A stretch of DNA of 64,000 bases from an uncultured Kordiimonas sp. (lineage in GTDB: Bacteria > Pseudomonadota > Alphaproteobacteria > Sphingomonadales > Kordiimonadaceae), in contig CANNEK010000002.1 of the NCBI GenBank assembly GCA_947503625.1, positions 1-64,000 of the forward strand, read 5' to 3'. Numbering within the stretch: the first letter of the stretch is position 1; every line of letters begins with the position of its first letter. Made by a program: the position numbers and the translations under genes. Shown here one piece after another: positions 10,301 through 19,959 of this stretch. The notes beneath the pieces were generated by a model that worked only from the letters and a program-made list of their open reading frames with translations, did not search any database and had not been told where the DNA came from.

Positions 10301-10393
10301 CTAAGCGACCGCAAGCCATTCATAGGCTCGCTGACTCGTCCGGTTGATCCAATTGGTCGTACCTTCTTTGTCCAGCTTGGCGGTAGCTTCTAA
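7316..10393 (+). CDS. TonB-dependent receptor (large, 1025 residues)
   Basis: A second large outer-membrane receptor, clearly related to the one at 3121-6303. It has a signal peptide ending GTGAYAQ (about residue 35), a TonB-box-like EEVVVTGSR, a plug with NLRNLGTNRTLVLVNGRR, and a barrel ending in GRTFFVQLGGSF with C-terminal Phe. Ligand unknown. I start it at GTG 7316, which has AAGGA 7 bp upstream and gives a normal signal peptide; a longer frame beginning with TTG at 7253 adds 21 residues that do not look like a signal peptide. The two paralogues share organisation (signal peptide, TGSRI motif, Cys-containing extracellular loops) but differ widely in the barrel, suggesting an old duplication with changed ligand. 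A strong terminator follows. Confidence 0.93.
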   Translation: MVQELKKFRRAALMSSAATLVASFALGTGAYAQDAEVEEESIEEVVVTGSRIIRTDIESPSPVTVIGAIDIRDSGETDVSKLLREIPSLNGSLTATGSVNTGFASDLNDDAGVGRLNLRNLGTNRTLVLVNGRRHVSAIQGSSDVDVSSIPIALIERVETTTGGGSSIYGADAVSGVVNFVLKEDFEGLSYRSQYSVSDEGDADNIFAAVTGGVNFDDGRGNAVLSVEYTRQSRVNRSDRSNAFGAGFFDLIANSDELTNALGRNPDAANVFVPDFRINFSSSAGIIALYDSAVGGSVFDGVVGGPAAGGSTAGEGSIAGVPAVQVFSNGVLRAFDFGVISNPFESSGGDGIQAANPNAAIVPFLDRININGLFRYELTDGIEMYSEVKYIQSRAVDGDGIPFNDDIPIALDNAFIPDALRAQIDEAIANGITPEITMSRDILDRAAIGGTDTDRNTLRLVGGLRGDFDNGWRWDVSYNFGRTEIDTTNLNQRVEDRFFAGVDAVVDPTTGNIVCRSDLDASALPPGSPFPANRPGFLTFDPGDGQCIPINLFGTDSITADSAAFAFIPTLESSTIEQRQFLATLAGDSADLFELPAGAVDFAVGFEYRDEKSSFIPPELERAGLLYNTIGEARDIVSGEYNVTEVFGEVSIPILEDVAFAESLRIDASFRYTDHSTAGSIETYGTALNWQIDPNIRIRGAYNRAVRAPNIFELFSPAQPAFIGVSADPCNPQNITGGSSNRAANCAQFVDPGFDAADFLSARVAGSTGGNPDLDVETADTYTLGIVFTPEFAPGLSITADYYNIEIENAIDALTGAEVAELCVDLPDINNAFCAAITRDPNNGNAISNFASGNVNLGGFSTEGIDVAVNYGMDLSSVFDGDYGTLDQTITATHVFNNIEFPDPLDPEFALPDEGELALPTWIVNYQARWTWNDFSFTWQTRYQNSQLNIGITNEDIVSNPDFADPLNSGDAFVHDASATYRINDYANITFGVNNLSDRKPFIGSLTRPVDPIGRTFFVQLGGSF

Positions 10394-10422
10394 GCCACCA
10401 CTAAAGAGAAATAACAGCATTT

Positions 10423-10457
10423 AAAAAAAGCCGCGGTTCGCCGCGGCTTTTCTTTTT
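10423..10457. terminator. Bidirectional terminator with TTCG loop
   Basis: GCCGCGG (10430-10436) and CCGCGGC (10441-10447) pair around a TTCG tetraloop, with A7 on the left and a T-rich run on the right. It terminates the receptor on the plus strand and clpB on the minus strand. Confidence 0.93.
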
Positions 10458-10502
10458 TTAAGTCAACTAAAAGTCGACTGTCTCAATGATTTATAATTGC
10501 AG

Positions 10503-13088
10503 TTAGTGCAGTGCTGCCTGTTCAATCGTCAAACCGCCATCACCAACCCCAAAAACAATATTGTCACCGGGCTTCACATCCCCGGCCAGGATCATCTCTG
10601 CGAGAACGTCCTGAACATTTTTCTGTACCGTCCGCTTCAAGGGGCGGGCCCCGTAAACCGGATCGTATCCTGCTTCTGCAAGCCAGGTACGAGCCTCCGG
10701 TGTCAGGTCAATATTGATCTTACGATCAGCCAATAGCGACCGCAGCCGTTCAAGCTGAATATCAACAATGCTGGCCATATGTTCGCGGGCCAGTCGGTGA
10801 AACAGGATGACCTCGTCAAGCCGGTTCAAAAACTCGGGACGGAACGCTGCTTTTACAACATCCATTACTGGTTCCCGCACACTTTCGACATCTGCACCAT
10901 CAGAGAGATCAGCAATCAGATGCGAACCAAGATTTGAAGTGAGAATGATCAGGGTATTCGAAAAATCAACTGTTCTACCCTGCCCGTCTGTCAAACGGCC
11001 ATCATCCAGAACCTGCAGAAGCACATTGAACACATCAGCATGAGCCTTTTCAACTTCGTCAAACAGGATCACCTGATAGGGTCTCCTGCGCACGGCTTCC
11101 GTCAGAACACCCCCCTCTTCATAGCCGACATAACCTGGGGGCGCACCAATCAGCCGTGCAACGGCGTGCTTCTCCATAAATTCTGACATGTCGATACGAA
11201 CCATCGCGGTATCGTCGTTGAACAAAAATGCTGCAAGCGTCTTTGTCAGTTCGGTTTTACCAACACCGGTTGGCCCGAGAAACAGAAAGCTCCCGAGCGG
11301 CCTGTTTGGGTCCTGAAGGCCGGCACGTGCGCGGCGAACAGATTTGGAAACTGCTTCCAAAGCCTCTTGCTGGCCAATAACGCGTTTACCAAGTTCTGCT
11401 TCCATGCGCAGGAGCTTATCGCGTTCGCCTTCCAGCATGCGGTCAACAGGTACACCGGTCCAACGAGAAACCACAGCTGCGATGTCCTGGTCTGTCACTT
11501 CCTCACGAAGCATCGTCTCCTGGTCGTTGTCGCCAGTCTCATTCAACCTGCGTTCAAGTTCAGGAATAACACCGTGCTGCAATTCACCTGCCTTGGCAAA
11601 GTCACCTGCGCGTTCAGCTTGTTCAAGCTCAATTCTGGCGCGGTCCAGTTGCTCAATGGCAGATTTTTCACCCGCCATACGCTCGCGTTCGCTTTGCCAA
11701 CGCGCTGTTAATTCAGCCGCAGTTTGTTCCAGATCGGCAAGCTCTTTCTCCAGATCTTTCAAGCGAGCCTTTGAGCCTTCGTCTTTTTCTTTCTTCAATG
11801 CCTCCCGCTCAATCTTGAGCTGGACAATGCGACGGTCCAGTTCGTCAATTTCTTCCGGTTTGCTTTCGGTTTCCATCCGCAGCCGGCTAGCAGCCTCATC
11901 CATCAAGTCGATAGCTTTGTCAGGCAAAAACCTGTCGGTGATGTATCTGTTGGAGAGAGTTGCCGCTGAAACAAGAGCATTGTCCGTGATGCGCACGCCG
12001 TGGTGCACTTCATATTTTTCCTTCAGGCCACGCAGGATAGACACCGTGTCCTCAACTGTTGGCTCCAATACCATCACAGGCTGGAAACGCCGTTCCAGTG
12101 CTGCGTCTTTTTCTACATACTTTCTGTATTCGTTCAGAGTTGTCGCACCAATACAGTGCAATTCACCTCTGGCAAGCGCAGGTTTCAGCAGGTTGGATGC
12201 GTCCATCGCCCCTTCCGTTTTACCGGCACCAACCAGCGTGTGCATTTCGTCGATAAACAGGATCACATCGCCCGCACCGTGTGACACATCTTGCAAAACA
12301 CCTTTCAGGCGTTCTTCAAATTCTCCACGGTATTTTGCTCCGGCAACAAGCGCCCCCATATCAAGGGCCATAATGCGCCTGTTCTTCAGGCTGTCAGGTA
12401 CATCACCGTTTGCTATGCGGAGTGCCAGCCCCTCGGCAATCGCGGTTTTCCCAACGCCCGGCTCACCGATAAGAACGGGATTGTTTTTTGTCCGACGCGA
12501 CAGGACCTGAATTGTGCGCCTTATCTCTTCATCGCGTCCAATAACCGGGTCGAGCTTGCCTTCTTTGGCACGCTCCGTCAGGTCCTGTGCAAACCTGTTG
12601 AGAGCATCATAAGAATCCTCTGCTGACACCGTGTCAGCGGACCGTCCCTTGCGTACCTCGTTTATCGCTTTGTTGAGCGCATCAGCCGTTGCACCTGATT
12701 GCTTGAGGAATTCCCCGGCACGACATTTCGGTGTTAACAGATAGGCGAGCAAAAGCCGTTCGGCGGTCACAAACTTGTCCGACGCCTTGTCGGAAACTTC
12801 TTCCGCTTTGGCAAAAACCTGAGCTGTGACAGGGTCCAAATGCAGTTGGCCTGCGCCTCCACCTTCTACTTTTGGCAGTTTCGAAAGCTCTGCCTCGACC
12901 AGCATTTGCGCGTGCTCCGGCTCGGCACCTGCAGCGCGAAGCAGATTCGCGGCCAGGCCTTCCTTGTCATCCAGTTGCACTTTCAGAAGGTGTTCTGGTG
13001 TAAATCGTTGATGATTTTCTCTGATAGCCAACCCTTGGGCAGACTGGATAAAACCGCGGCTGCGGTCAGTAAACCGTTCAATGTTCAT
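10503..13088 (-). CDS. clpB: ATP-dependent disaggregase ClpB
   Basis: The 861-residue Hsp100 disaggregase, which threads aggregated proteins through a hexameric AAA+ pore together with DnaK-DnaJ-GrpE. The N-terminal Clp_N repeats (about 1-145) are followed by NBD1 with Walker [10 protein letters not shown], the Asp/Glu-rich coiled-coil middle domain (about 410-530, [14 protein letters not shown]), NBD2 with GPTGVGKTE, and the C-terminal ClpB_D2-small domain. The middle domain distinguishes it from ClpA and ClpC. The length is standard for ClpB. It ends at the shared terminator with the second receptor. A heat-shock promoter is expected but I could not fix one with confidence in the 246-bp upstream gap. 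The position next to DUF4167-prmC-prfA is common in Alphaproteobacteria. Confidence 0.97.
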   Translation of the reverse strand: MNIERFTDRSRGFIQSAQGLAIRENHQRFTPEHLLKVQLDDKEGLAANLLRAAGAEPEHAQMLVEAELSKLPKVEGGGAGQLHLDPVTAQVFAKAEEVSDKASDKFVTAERLLLAYLLTPKCRAGEFLKQSGATADALNKAINEVRKGRSADTVSAEDSYDALNRFAQDLTERAKEGKLDPVIGRDEEIRRTIQVLSRRTKNNPVLIGEPGVGKTAIAEGLALRIANGDVPDSLKNRRIMALDMGALVAGAKYRGEFEERLKGVLQDVSHGAGDVILFIDEMHTLVGAGKTEGAMDASNLLKPALARGELHCIGATTLNEYRKYVEKDAALERRFQPVMVLEPTVEDTVSILRGLKEKYEVHHGVRITDNALVSAATLSNRYITDRFLPDKAIDLMDEAASRLRMETESKPEEIDELDRRIVQLKIEREALKKEKDEGSKARLKDLEKELADLEQTAAELTARWQSERERMAGEKSAIEQLDRARIELEQAERAGDFAKAGELQHGVIPELERRLNETGDNDQETMLREEVTDQDIAAVVSRWTGVPVDRMLEGERDKLLRMEAELGKRVIGQQEALEAVSKSVRRARAGLQDPNRPLGSFLFLGPTGVGKTELTKTLAAFLFNDDTAMVRIDMSEFMEKHAVARLIGAPPGYVGYEEGGVLTEAVRRRPYQVILFDEVEKAHADVFNVLLQVLDDGRLTDGQGRTVDFSNTLIILTSNLGSHLIADLSDGADVESVREPVMDVVKAAFRPEFLNRLDEVILFHRLAREHMASIVDIQLERLRSLLADRKINIDLTPEARTWLAEAGYDPVYGARPLKRTVQKNVQDVLAEMILAGDVKPGDNIVFGVGDGGLTIEQAALH

Positions 13089-13287
13089 GTGTTATCAACC
13101 CCATGATGTCGACTTGCCCCATGCTGGCGGCATGTCATTTAACAATACAACAAGCGCCCCAATTGGGCACGCTTCACATTCTAGATGTATGTACTGTTGC
13201 CAATATCGCAAGTAGGGAAGGATGAAAAACAAGCGGGCTTTTGTTGATCTGCATGACTGTCAGGCAGGAGATACGAAGGCCAGTCAT

Positions 13288-13314
13288 AAAAAAAGCACCT
13301 GAAAAGGTGCTTTT
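13288..13314 (-). terminator. Rho-independent terminator after DUF4167 gene
   Basis: GCACCT (13295-13300) pairs with AGGTGC (13305-13310) around GAAA. A run of seven A on the plus strand gives the U-run in minus-strand transcripts, 20 bp after the DUF4167 stop; the T4 on the other side would make it work weakly in the plus direction too. Confidence 0.88.
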
Positions 13315-13334
13315 ATAAATTGATTTAGCAAAAT

Positions 13335-13943
13335 TCAGGCTACATCGGTTTCAACGGCAGCGGTTTCACTTGGTGCATCCGTTTCTGCAACTGCCGGCTT
13401 TCGGCGAGGCGCGCTATTCCGACGACGTCTTGGTGGCTTTTTTTCTTCTCCTCCATCCAAAGCAAGTTCCGGGTGAGATTCAACCGGCTGCGCCTGCTTG
13501 GCCGGATCAACCGGGCGATCTTCCACCTTCTGGTCATGAGCGGACTTGGATGCCTCACCTGCATCGCCGGTAACAGCATCTGTTTTCTGATCAGCGCTGG
13601 TATTTTCCACCTGCGCTTCAGTCTGCTGCTCGTCATTATGGCGGCCTCGTCGCCTGCGGCGCGCATTGTTCTGCTGACCTTCCTGATCGCCCTGGCTAGG
13701 GCTATTACTACGCATTTCATTAGCAACGCGATAATAATGGTCGGCAAACTGGAAGAAATATTCGGCTTGAGTCCGATCGCCAGCTTGCAGCGATTCCCGA
13801 GCCTGGTTTTTATATTTTTCAACAAGTTGCTTTGGGTTGCCCCGCACTTTTTGTTCCGATCGATTTCCCGGTCCACCGGATTTTCCGTTCTGGCGGGAAG
13901 ACGGTCTACCACGCTGTTTACGCGCGTTTTGAGCCTGTTTCAT
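13335..13943 (-). CDS. DUF4167 family protein (possible RNA-binding)
   Basis: A 202-residue, highly charged protein. The conserved DUF4167 block is at about residues 35-85 (VEKYKNQARESLQAGDRTQ, then AEYFFQFADHYYRV), a helical hairpin resembling a tetratricopeptide-type pair. It is flanked by low-complexity Arg/Lys/Gln/Gly-rich sequence at the N terminus and an acidic plus Arg-rich tail (RRRRRGRHND). The basic disordered flanks suggest nucleic-acid or ribosome binding; no function is established for the family as far as I know. It sits downstream of prmC on the same strand, the usual position in Alphaproteobacteria, separated by 188 bp without a gene. Confidence 0.85.
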   Translation of the reverse strand: MKQAQNARKQRGRPSSRQNGKSGGPGNRSEQKVRGNPKQLVEKYKNQARESLQAGDRTQAEYFFQFADHYYRVANEMRSNSPSQGDQEGQQNNARRRRRGRHNDEQQTEAQVENTSADQKTDAVTGDAGEASKSAHDQKVEDRPVDPAKQAQPVESHPELALDGGEEKKPPRRRRNSAPRRKPAVAETDAPSETAAVETDVA

Positions 13944-14131
13944 GCTTTCTCATTACCAACGATGAAAAGAAGTCTATGTTTTTGGCGGGCTACCCGCCAA
14001 TTTTCCGAGATCGTAAAACGATATTTTTCGGAAATCCAAATGCAACCAGCCTATTGGCCTTTATGTTGCTGTAAGATCAACATAACCCTAGCGGCTAACT
14101 TCCGGCTTTCCAAGCCCCAAATTCAGCATTT

Positions 14132-14992
14132 TCACTGTTTTTTTGCAACGACAACGCGTTGAACCCCGGTTAGGTCCTTATGCATAGATACATCTCGATA
14201 TCCGGCTTGCTCAAAAAGCATCCCAACATCCAGGGCCTGCCCCTTACCGACCTCAACGGCAAGAACGCCTTCTTCAGTCAACCTATCGCGAGACTGAACG
14301 GCTATTGCCCGGTAGCAGTCCAAACCATCGGCTCCGCCATCCAGCGCACAGTTTGGCTCAAACTGCTTAACGTCTTTCATCAAACCATCTATCTGGCCGC
14401 TTTCAATGTAAGGCGGGTTCGAGACAATCAGGTCAAACACCCTGTCATCAGAGACACTCTCGAACCAGTCGCTGATCACAAAATCAACTCTATCTGACAG
14501 GCCGTGACGCGCAGCATTTCGTTTTGCAACGTCCAGTGCCAGATTGGATTGGTCTATTCCGATGCCTCCCGCCCCTGCCAACTCGTCCAGAAGACTGAGC
14601 AGGATACAGCCAGAGCCGGTTCCAAGGTCAGCGATCAGCGGTGTTTTTATAGCCTCAAGCCTCTCAAGGCCGATTTCCACCAAAGTTTCGGTATCCGGTC
14701 TCGGAATCAAGGTGTTTCTGTCAACGTGGAAATCAAGTGACCAGAACGCCTGTTCACCCACGATGTATGCAACCGGCTCGCCAGTTAGCCTGCGCTCAAT
14801 CAAACGCCTGAATGATTGCTGATGTATTTGGGATGGAAGGGTCTGTGAAAGCAGCATCGAAGAAATATTCGTATTCAACACATGCTCAAGCAACAACTGT
14901 GCGTCTCTTTGCGCCATCGGGTTGCCAGACTTTTTCAGACAGTCTTCACCCCAACGCATCGAATCGGCAACGCTGCCCGGCTCAGTATTCAA
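14132..14992 (-). CDS. prmC: Peptide chain release factor glutamine methyltransferase PrmC
   Basis: Methylates the Gln of the GGQ motif of release factors RF1/RF2 using S-adenosylmethionine. The 286-residue protein has the N-terminal helical domain ([12 protein letters not shown]-type), [13 protein letters not shown] motif [16 protein letters not shown], and the catalytic NPPY (VSNPPYIES). The start is a judgement: a TTG at 14992 overlaps the prfA stop as TTGA and has GGAAG 7 bp upstream, giving an N terminus that fits the family; an ATG at 14959 is the next choice, and an ATG at 15061 would overlap prfA by 73 bp. Coupling to prfA makes sense because its substrate is the PrfA protein. Confidence 0.92.
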   Translation of the reverse strand: MNTEPGSVADSMRWGEDCLKKSGNPMAQRDAQLLLEHVLNTNISSMLLSQTLPSQIHQQSFRRLIERRLTGEPVAYIVGEQAFWSLDFHVDRNTLIPRPDTETLVEIGLERLEAIKTPLIADLGTGSGCILLSLLDELAGAGGIGIDQSNLALDVAKRNAARHGLSDRVDFVISDWFESVSDDRVFDLIVSNPPYIESGQIDGLMKDVKQFEPNCALDGGADGLDCYRAIAVQSRDRLTEEGVLAVEVGKGQALDVGMLFEQAGYRDVSMHKDLTGVQRVVVAKKQ

Positions 14993-16068
14993 AAGCCAGC
15001 TTCCATCGCGGACAGCTTCATGGCCTGATCTTCCGATATCAAGGTATCCACAACCTCGCAAAGGCCTTCTCCTGCCAAAATCTGGTCGAGCTTATGCAGA
15101 GTAAGCCCTATTCGGTGATCAGTTACCCGGCCCTGAGGGAAGTTATAAGTGCGGATGCGCTCTGACCGGTCCCCCGAACCGACTTGTGACTTTCGGTCTT
15201 CCGATCGTTCTGCAGCCACCTTATCCCGCTCCATTTCAAAAAGCTTCGCATGCATGATTTTCCACGCTTTTTCACGGTTTTTATGCTGGGATTTCTCGCT
15301 CTGCACCACCATGATTCCCGTCGGGATATGAGTAATTCGCACAGCCGAGTCCGTCGTGTTCACATGCTGGCCACCGGAGCCAGACGCCCGCATGGTATCA
15401 ACACGAAAGTCTTCTGACTTGATATCAAGGTCTACTTCTGCCGCCTCGGGCAGCACAGCAACTGTTGCTGCACTCGTATGAATTCGCCCACCCGATTCTG
15501 TCGTTGGTACTCGTTGTACCCGGTGAACGCCAGACTCGAACTTCATTTTTGCAAAAACGCCTTTTCCCGTAATATTGGCGACAATTTCCTTAAAACCACC
15601 AACATCTGAAGCCGAGGCAGAAATCATTTCCACCTTCCAGCCCTGGCTTTCCGCAAATTTCTCATACATCCTGTACAGATCACCAGCAAAAAGCGCCGCT
15701 TCGTCACCACCTGTGCCTGCGCGAATTTCTAGAATCGCGGACCGTTCGTCGGCAGCATCTTTAGGCAATAACTGAATGGAAAGATCCCGCTCCATTCGAG
15801 GCAGTTTTTCCTTCAGTTCAAGAAACTCTTCCTGCGCCAGTTCCTTCATTTCCGGATCGTCGCTGGCGGCAACCATTTCAGCCAGGTCAGCGATTTCTTC
15901 ACGGCCAGATTTAAGTGCATTGGCGGCGTCAACGACAGGCCCCAGATCCGCGTACTCCTTGCTGAGCTGGACAAACTCTTCATTGGAAAACTGATCAGGT
16001 GTTCCCAGTGCGTGCTCCAGATAATCGTATCGGGTGAGCAATTGTTCGATGCGTTCTTCTGTGATCAC
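14989..16068 (-). CDS. prfA: Peptide chain release factor 1
   Basis: RF1 recognises UAA and UAG in the ribosomal A site and triggers peptide release. The 359-residue protein has the PCRF domain (about 60-190) and the RF-1 domain with the universal GGQ ([17 protein letters not shown], about 227-243). The codon-recognition loop near residue 190 contains [12 protein letters not shown], in line with the RF1 P-x-T-type anticodon. It starts with GTG whose last bases overlap the hisS stop (GTGA), and its own stop overlaps the prmC TTG start, so hisS-prfA-prmC are likely one translationally coupled unit. Confidence 0.97.
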   Translation of the reverse strand: MITEERIEQLLTRYDYLEHALGTPDQFSNEEFVQLSKEYADLGPVVDAANALKSGREEIADLAEMVAASDDPEMKELAQEEFLELKEKLPRMERDLSIQLLPKDAADERSAILEIRAGTGGDEAALFAGDLYRMYEKFAESQGWKVEMISASASDVGGFKEIVANITGKGVFAKMKFESGVHRVQRVPTTESGGRIHTSAATVAVLPEAAEVDLDIKSEDFRVDTMRASGSGGQHVNTTDSAVRITHIPTGIMVVQSEKSQHKNREKAWKIMHAKLFEMERDKVAAERSEDRKSQVGSGDRSERIRTYNFPQGRVTDHRIGLTLHKLDQILAGEGLCEVVDTLISEDQAMKLSAMEAGF

Positions 16069-17342
16069 GAGGTTTCTCCCGTCGCAGAAGAAATGATGGT
16101 TACCAGTTGCTCGAATTTAACATCGTTCTGAGTGCCGGTATCCAGGTCTTTAAGTGCCGCCACCCCTTCAGTCACTTCGTTATCACCAATGATGACGGCA
16201 AAGCGTGCATTTGATTTATTGGCCCGGTTAAGCCTCTTCTTGAGGTTACCACTTCGGTCTGTAAGCACCGTATGGTTTGCGGCGCGCAACGTTTCGGCAA
16301 CTTCAAAAGCTTTCTGCATAGCGACATCGCCCATCGGCATTATTATTACGGGGCGCAGCGTGGATGTTCCTGCACCCGAGAGCATGGCAAGACGCTCAAT
16401 TCCGCCAGCCCACCCAATCCCGGGCGTTGGTGGGCCGCCAAGCTGCTCAACCAGCCCATCATACCTACCACCCGCGAGCACTGTTCCCTGAGCCCCTAGT
16501 TCGGTCGTGATAAACTCAAAAGCAGTATGACAATAATAGTCCATGCCCCGCACCAACCGCTCGTCGTGCCTGTAGGGAACTCCAATTGTTTCCAGGCCGG
16601 TTTTGACAGCTTCGAAAAATGCTTTTGAATCTTCATTCATACAATCAGACATCAAAGGAGCGCCAGCAACAAGAGCCTTATCAGCGTCATCTTTGCTGTC
16701 AAGAATACGCAGTGGGTTACTTTCGAGACGGCGAAGACTGTCTTCTGACAACTGATCCCTGTGTGCACCAAAATAATCGACAAGAGCGTTACGGTAAGCC
16801 GCGCGGCTTTCTTTGTCGCCCAATGTATTAAGGTGTAAAACAACTTTGTCGCCCAGACCAAGTTCACGCAACAGGCGCCACGCCATGGCAATGATGTCGA
16901 CATCTGCTTCCGGCGCATCCTGCCCCAAAAGCTCGGCATTTATTTGGTGAAATTGACGGTAGCGCCCTTTTTGTGGCCGTTCACGCCGGAAAGCCGGACC
17001 CCAACTCATAAAACGACACGGCAAGTGCTGCTGCATACCGTTGGAAATAAACGCCCGGCAAACCCCAGCGGTGAATTCCGGACGAAGGGTCAGTTGCTCG
17101 GCTTCCTTGTCGCCGCTCTCCCGAGCAGAACTCTCGAAACTATACATTTCTTTCGAAACGATATCCGAAGTTTCACCAAGGGGTCGTTTGTATACTTCGG
17201 TAAACTCGAAAATGGGTGTCGCAAGTTCTTCAAAACCATACGATCCCGCGACACGCTGAAACGTGTCAACAACTGCACGCATACCTCGTGCTTCATCACC
17301 GTAAATGTCGCGCGTGCCCCGCGCAGGCTGCAGTTTGGACAC
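16065..17342 (-). CDS. hisS: Histidyl-tRNA synthetase
   Basis: Class II aminoacyl-tRNA synthetase charging tRNA-His. The 425-residue protein starts [15 protein letters not shown]. It has motif 2 ([16 protein letters not shown]), the His-A/His-B loops ([15 protein letters not shown] and [14 protein letters not shown]), motif 3 ([13 protein letters not shown]) and a C-terminal anticodon-binding domain from about 330. The GTG start has AAAGGAA 8 bp upstream. It lies 20 bp downstream of ispG and overlaps prfA by four bases. Confidence 0.96.
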   Translation of the reverse strand: MSKLQPARGTRDIYGDEARGMRAVVDTFQRVAGSYGFEELATPIFEFTEVYKRPLGETSDIVSKEMYSFESSARESGDKEAEQLTLRPEFTAGVCRAFISNGMQQHLPCRFMSWGPAFRRERPQKGRYRQFHQINAELLGQDAPEADVDIIAMAWRLLRELGLGDKVVLHLNTLGDKESRAAYRNALVDYFGAHRDQLSEDSLRRLESNPLRILDSKDDADKALVAGAPLMSDCMNEDSKAFFEAVKTGLETIGVPYRHDERLVRGMDYYCHTAFEFITTELGAQGTVLAGGRYDGLVEQLGGPPTPGIGWAGGIERLAMLSGAGTSTLRPVIIMPMGDVAMQKAFEVAETLRAANHTVLTDRSGNLKKRLNRANKSNARFAVIIGDNEVTEGVAALKDLDTGTQNDVKFEQLVTIISSATGETS

Positions 17343-17362
17343 AGGCTATTCCTTTGAATTCG

Positions 17363-18502
17363 CTAGCTTACGGACTGAACAGCCGTTTTTTCCAGGACAG
17401 CATTTGCTGCTGCATCCAGTTCTGCGGCTTTGGCTTCGACCAAATCAACAATATGGTCAACAAGCTTTTCATCACTGATCTTGTGATCTGTCATACCTGA
17501 AAGATACACCATATGGTTGCCGTTACCACCACCTGTCAAACCAATATCAGTTTCTCGTGCCTCACCCGGGCCGTTAACGACGCAGCCAATGATCGAGAGG
17601 CTCATTGGTGTGTGGATATGTGCGAGCCTTTCCTCCAGTGTCTCAACGGTCCTGATGACAGGAAAGGCCTGGCGAGCACAGGATGGGCATGAAACGATCC
17701 TGACCCCACGGTGCCTCAGGCCAAGTGACTTGAGTATCTCATATCCCGCCTTCACTTCTTCAACCGGATCGGCCGATAGCGAAACCCGCACGGTATCCCC
17801 AATACCTGCCCACAAAAGTGAACCAATGCCGATCGCCGATTTCACGGTACCCCCACGCAAACCACCCGCCTCGGTGATACCAAGATGGAGCGGATAATCA
17901 CATGCATCAGCCAATCCATGATACGCGGCGACCGCTAGAAAAACATCAGAAGCCTTAACGCTGATTTTAAAATCAAAAAAGTCATTATCTTCGAGGATTC
18001 GAGCGTGTTCGAGCGCACTTTCCACCAATGCTTCCGGACAAGGCTCTGCGTATTTTTCAAGAAGGTGCTTCTCAAGAGACCCTGCATTCACACCAATCCG
18101 CATGGAACAGCCATTTGCCTTCGCCGCACGAACCACCTCTTTGACCCGGTCTTCCGATCCGATGTTACCGGGGTTGATCCGCAGACAAGCAGCACCAGCA
18201 TCAGCAGCTTCAAGTGCACGCTTGTAATGGAAATGTATGTCCGCAACGATGGGAACACTGGATTCCCTGCAAATCTCTGGCATGGCGGCTGTTGATGCCT
18301 CATCGGGGCATGAAACGCGAACGATGTCAGCGCCCGCTTCAGCGGCAGCCTGCACCTGCTCTATAGTTGCCGCAGCATCAGACGTTAACGTATTCGTCAT
18401 CGTCTGGACCGTAATTGGCGCGTCACCACCAACCGGCACCGAGCCAACCATAATTTGTCGTGATTTTCTTCTAATCACATCTCGCCAAGGACGAATACTC
18501 AT
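17363..18502 (-). CDS. ispG: 4-hydroxy-3-methylbut-2-enyl-diphosphate synthase (flavodoxin) IspG
   Basis: Catalyses the reductive ring opening of methylerythritol cyclodiphosphate to HMBPP in the MEP isoprenoid pathway, using a 4Fe-4S cluster. The TIM-barrel part runs to about residue 255; the C-terminal cluster domain carries the cysteine motif SCPSCARQ and [16 protein letters not shown]. The protein has about 379 residues, typical of the short bacterial form. I choose ATG 18502 with AGGGTG upstream rather than the in-frame TTG six bases earlier. The order rodZ-ispG-hisS is the same as in E. coli, an unusually wide conservation. Confidence 0.96.
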   Translation of the reverse strand: MSIRPWRDVIRRKSRQIMVGSVPVGGDAPITVQTMTNTLTSDAAATIEQVQAAAEAGADIVRVSCPDEASTAAMPEICRESSVPIVADIHFHYKRALEAADAGAACLRINPGNIGSEDRVKEVVRAAKANGCSMRIGVNAGSLEKHLLEKYAEPCPEALVESALEHARILEDNDFFDFKISVKASDVFLAVAAYHGLADACDYPLHLGITEAGGLRGGTVKSAIGIGSLLWAGIGDTVRVSLSADPVEEVKAGYEILKSLGLRHRGVRIVSCPSCARQAFPVIRTVETLEERLAHIHTPMSLSIIGCVVNGPGEARETDIGLTGGGNGNHMVYLSGMTDHKISDEKLVDHIVDLVEAKAAELDAAANAVLEKTAVQSVS

Positions 18503-18652
18503 GACCAAAAAGCACCCTGATAACTATGTGAACAGGGGTGAGACCCCATTTTCTGGCTTTATACATGAGTGATGGTCTGAGTGAAAGGAAAGATGTGTCG
18601 CAGTTGCGCACTTCAAACGCCCGGGTTTTCTCACGTCAGAAGACAAGCACGA

Positions 18653-19681
18653 CTAGTCATTGCCGCCGAAAACAGATTGCAATGATGACGCAGAAGCTGC
18701 GGTACCCTTGGCAAATAGTGATGGCTTCAGTGCCAACGCTTCGACAATACCACCTCGCTCGCCCAAGGGGCCATGCGACACACCATGCCGTTTTAACGAA
18801 ATACCGCCGGCGTTACTGGTCGCCAGAAACACGTCGCCCGCAAGTTCGGGTTGATAGGTTTGCCCGGCGCGCAACACTCCTGACCACAACTCTGTTCCGT
18901 CACTGTAAGAAAGCTGAATCCAGCTATCCTCTGAAGCCGCTAGAACAATTGAATTGGTTTTCCGGCCTTCAGGTACGTGATTTGATGCATGGACCGACGG
19001 CGTAAATATAGACCGCGAAGCATAAGTGTTTGCAACGTCAGCCTCGACGAACTTCGGCGCATCCAACTGAGAAGACACCGGGCTTTCTTGCACAATCAAA
19101 CCTTCATCGTTCTTCGGCCCAGTTTCAACCACCGGAGTCAACGAAGCCAGAATACGTTCCTCATTTGCGGAATCCAAAACTGCCAAATTGGTGACGGCTG
19201 TCATTTGACCGCCAAGCAGTACCCACGACATACCCGCGCCCACGATACCCGCAACAGGAGACAGCCATGCAGGCCAACGGCGCTTTGGTGCTCTGGCAAT
19301 CTGGAATGTTTTGTCGTCTCTGATAGTTGATGAAGCATTTTTCGTTTCTCGAGTCGCGCAAATAGTATCCGAAACGTCTACACGCTTGCTGTCATCAGTC
19401 TCGTTGGACGACGCAGCGAAAACCGCTGCCAGTTCCTGTTTGAACTGACAAGCGATTACGGCACCATCGAGCTTCAGCGCCTTGGCGTATGCGCGCGCAA
19501 AACCCACTGCAAAAGTCGTTTCAGGTAAATCGGAAAAACGACGATTTTCAATCGCTTCCAGGAAAAAACTTCTGACACAGATTTCCTCTGAAACCGAAGC
19601 AAGGGTTCGCTTCTGGGCCTTGCGAGCAGATCGCAAGACAGCAGCAACGTCCATCTGTTTATCGTTGGCTTCGTTAGCCAT
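18653..19681 (-). CDS. RodZ-like helix-turn-helix membrane protein
   Basis: A 342-residue bitopic protein. The N-terminal cytoplasmic HTH_25 domain spans about 6-75 (VLRSARKAQKRTLASVSEEI, then ETTFAVGFARAYAKAL); a basic stretch (APKRRWPAWL) precedes one transmembrane segment at about 140-162; the periplasmic C-terminal part has a DUF4115 domain (EDSWIQLSYSDGTELWSGVL). This is the RodZ layout, in which the HTH binds MreB and supports rod shape, though the periplasmic part is divergent. Start: ATG 19681 has GAGGGA upstream; a TTG 36 bp before is less likely. Placement before ispG-hisS, as in E. coli, supports the RodZ assignment. About 150 bp to ispG. Confidence 0.8.
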   Translation of the reverse strand: MANEANDKQMDVAAVLRSARKAQKRTLASVSEEICVRSFFLEAIENRRFSDLPETTFAVGFARAYAKALKLDGAVIACQFKQELAAVFAASSNETDDSKRVDVSDTICATRETKNASSTIRDDKTFQIARAPKRRWPAWLSPVAGIVGAGMSWVLLGGQMTAVTNLAVLDSANEERILASLTPVVETGPKNDEGLIVQESPVSSQLDAPKFVEADVANTYASRSIFTPSVHASNHVPEGRKTNSIVLAASEDSWIQLSYSDGTELWSGVLRAGQTYQPELAGDVFLATSNAGGISLKRHGVSHGPLGERGGIVEALALKPSLFAKGTAASASSLQSVFGGND

Positions 19682-19959
19682 AGTCCCGTCCCTCGAAGGT
19701 TTTTGCTTATCACCCAAACGTCAGGCGTGCTCATTACCCTCTTATTTCTTTGTTTCTTTTCCCCGTCTGGGTCGACATCCGGAAGCAGTTTTACTGCGTC
19801 TTATTCAGACATCTCCAAACACCAAATACAGGAGCCGAAACATCACTCTAGAGGCCGTAGATCAAGAAACACTTAACGAATAGTGTCAATTAGAACTAAT
19901 TTTTCAAGGGAAAACTTGCCTGATTACCCATGCAATTGCGCTGGCAGGCCAACTTAATC

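Noticed and set aside
11344-12510. 388-codon open frame on the plus strand opposite clpB
   Set aside because: It is antisense to a highly conserved clpB, rich in Ser, Arg and Phe runs typical of shadow frames, and has no family features or ribosome binding site.
13089-13334. Heat-shock (sigma32) promoter for clpB
   Set aside because: Several CTTG boxes are present but none has a convincing -10 at the right distance.
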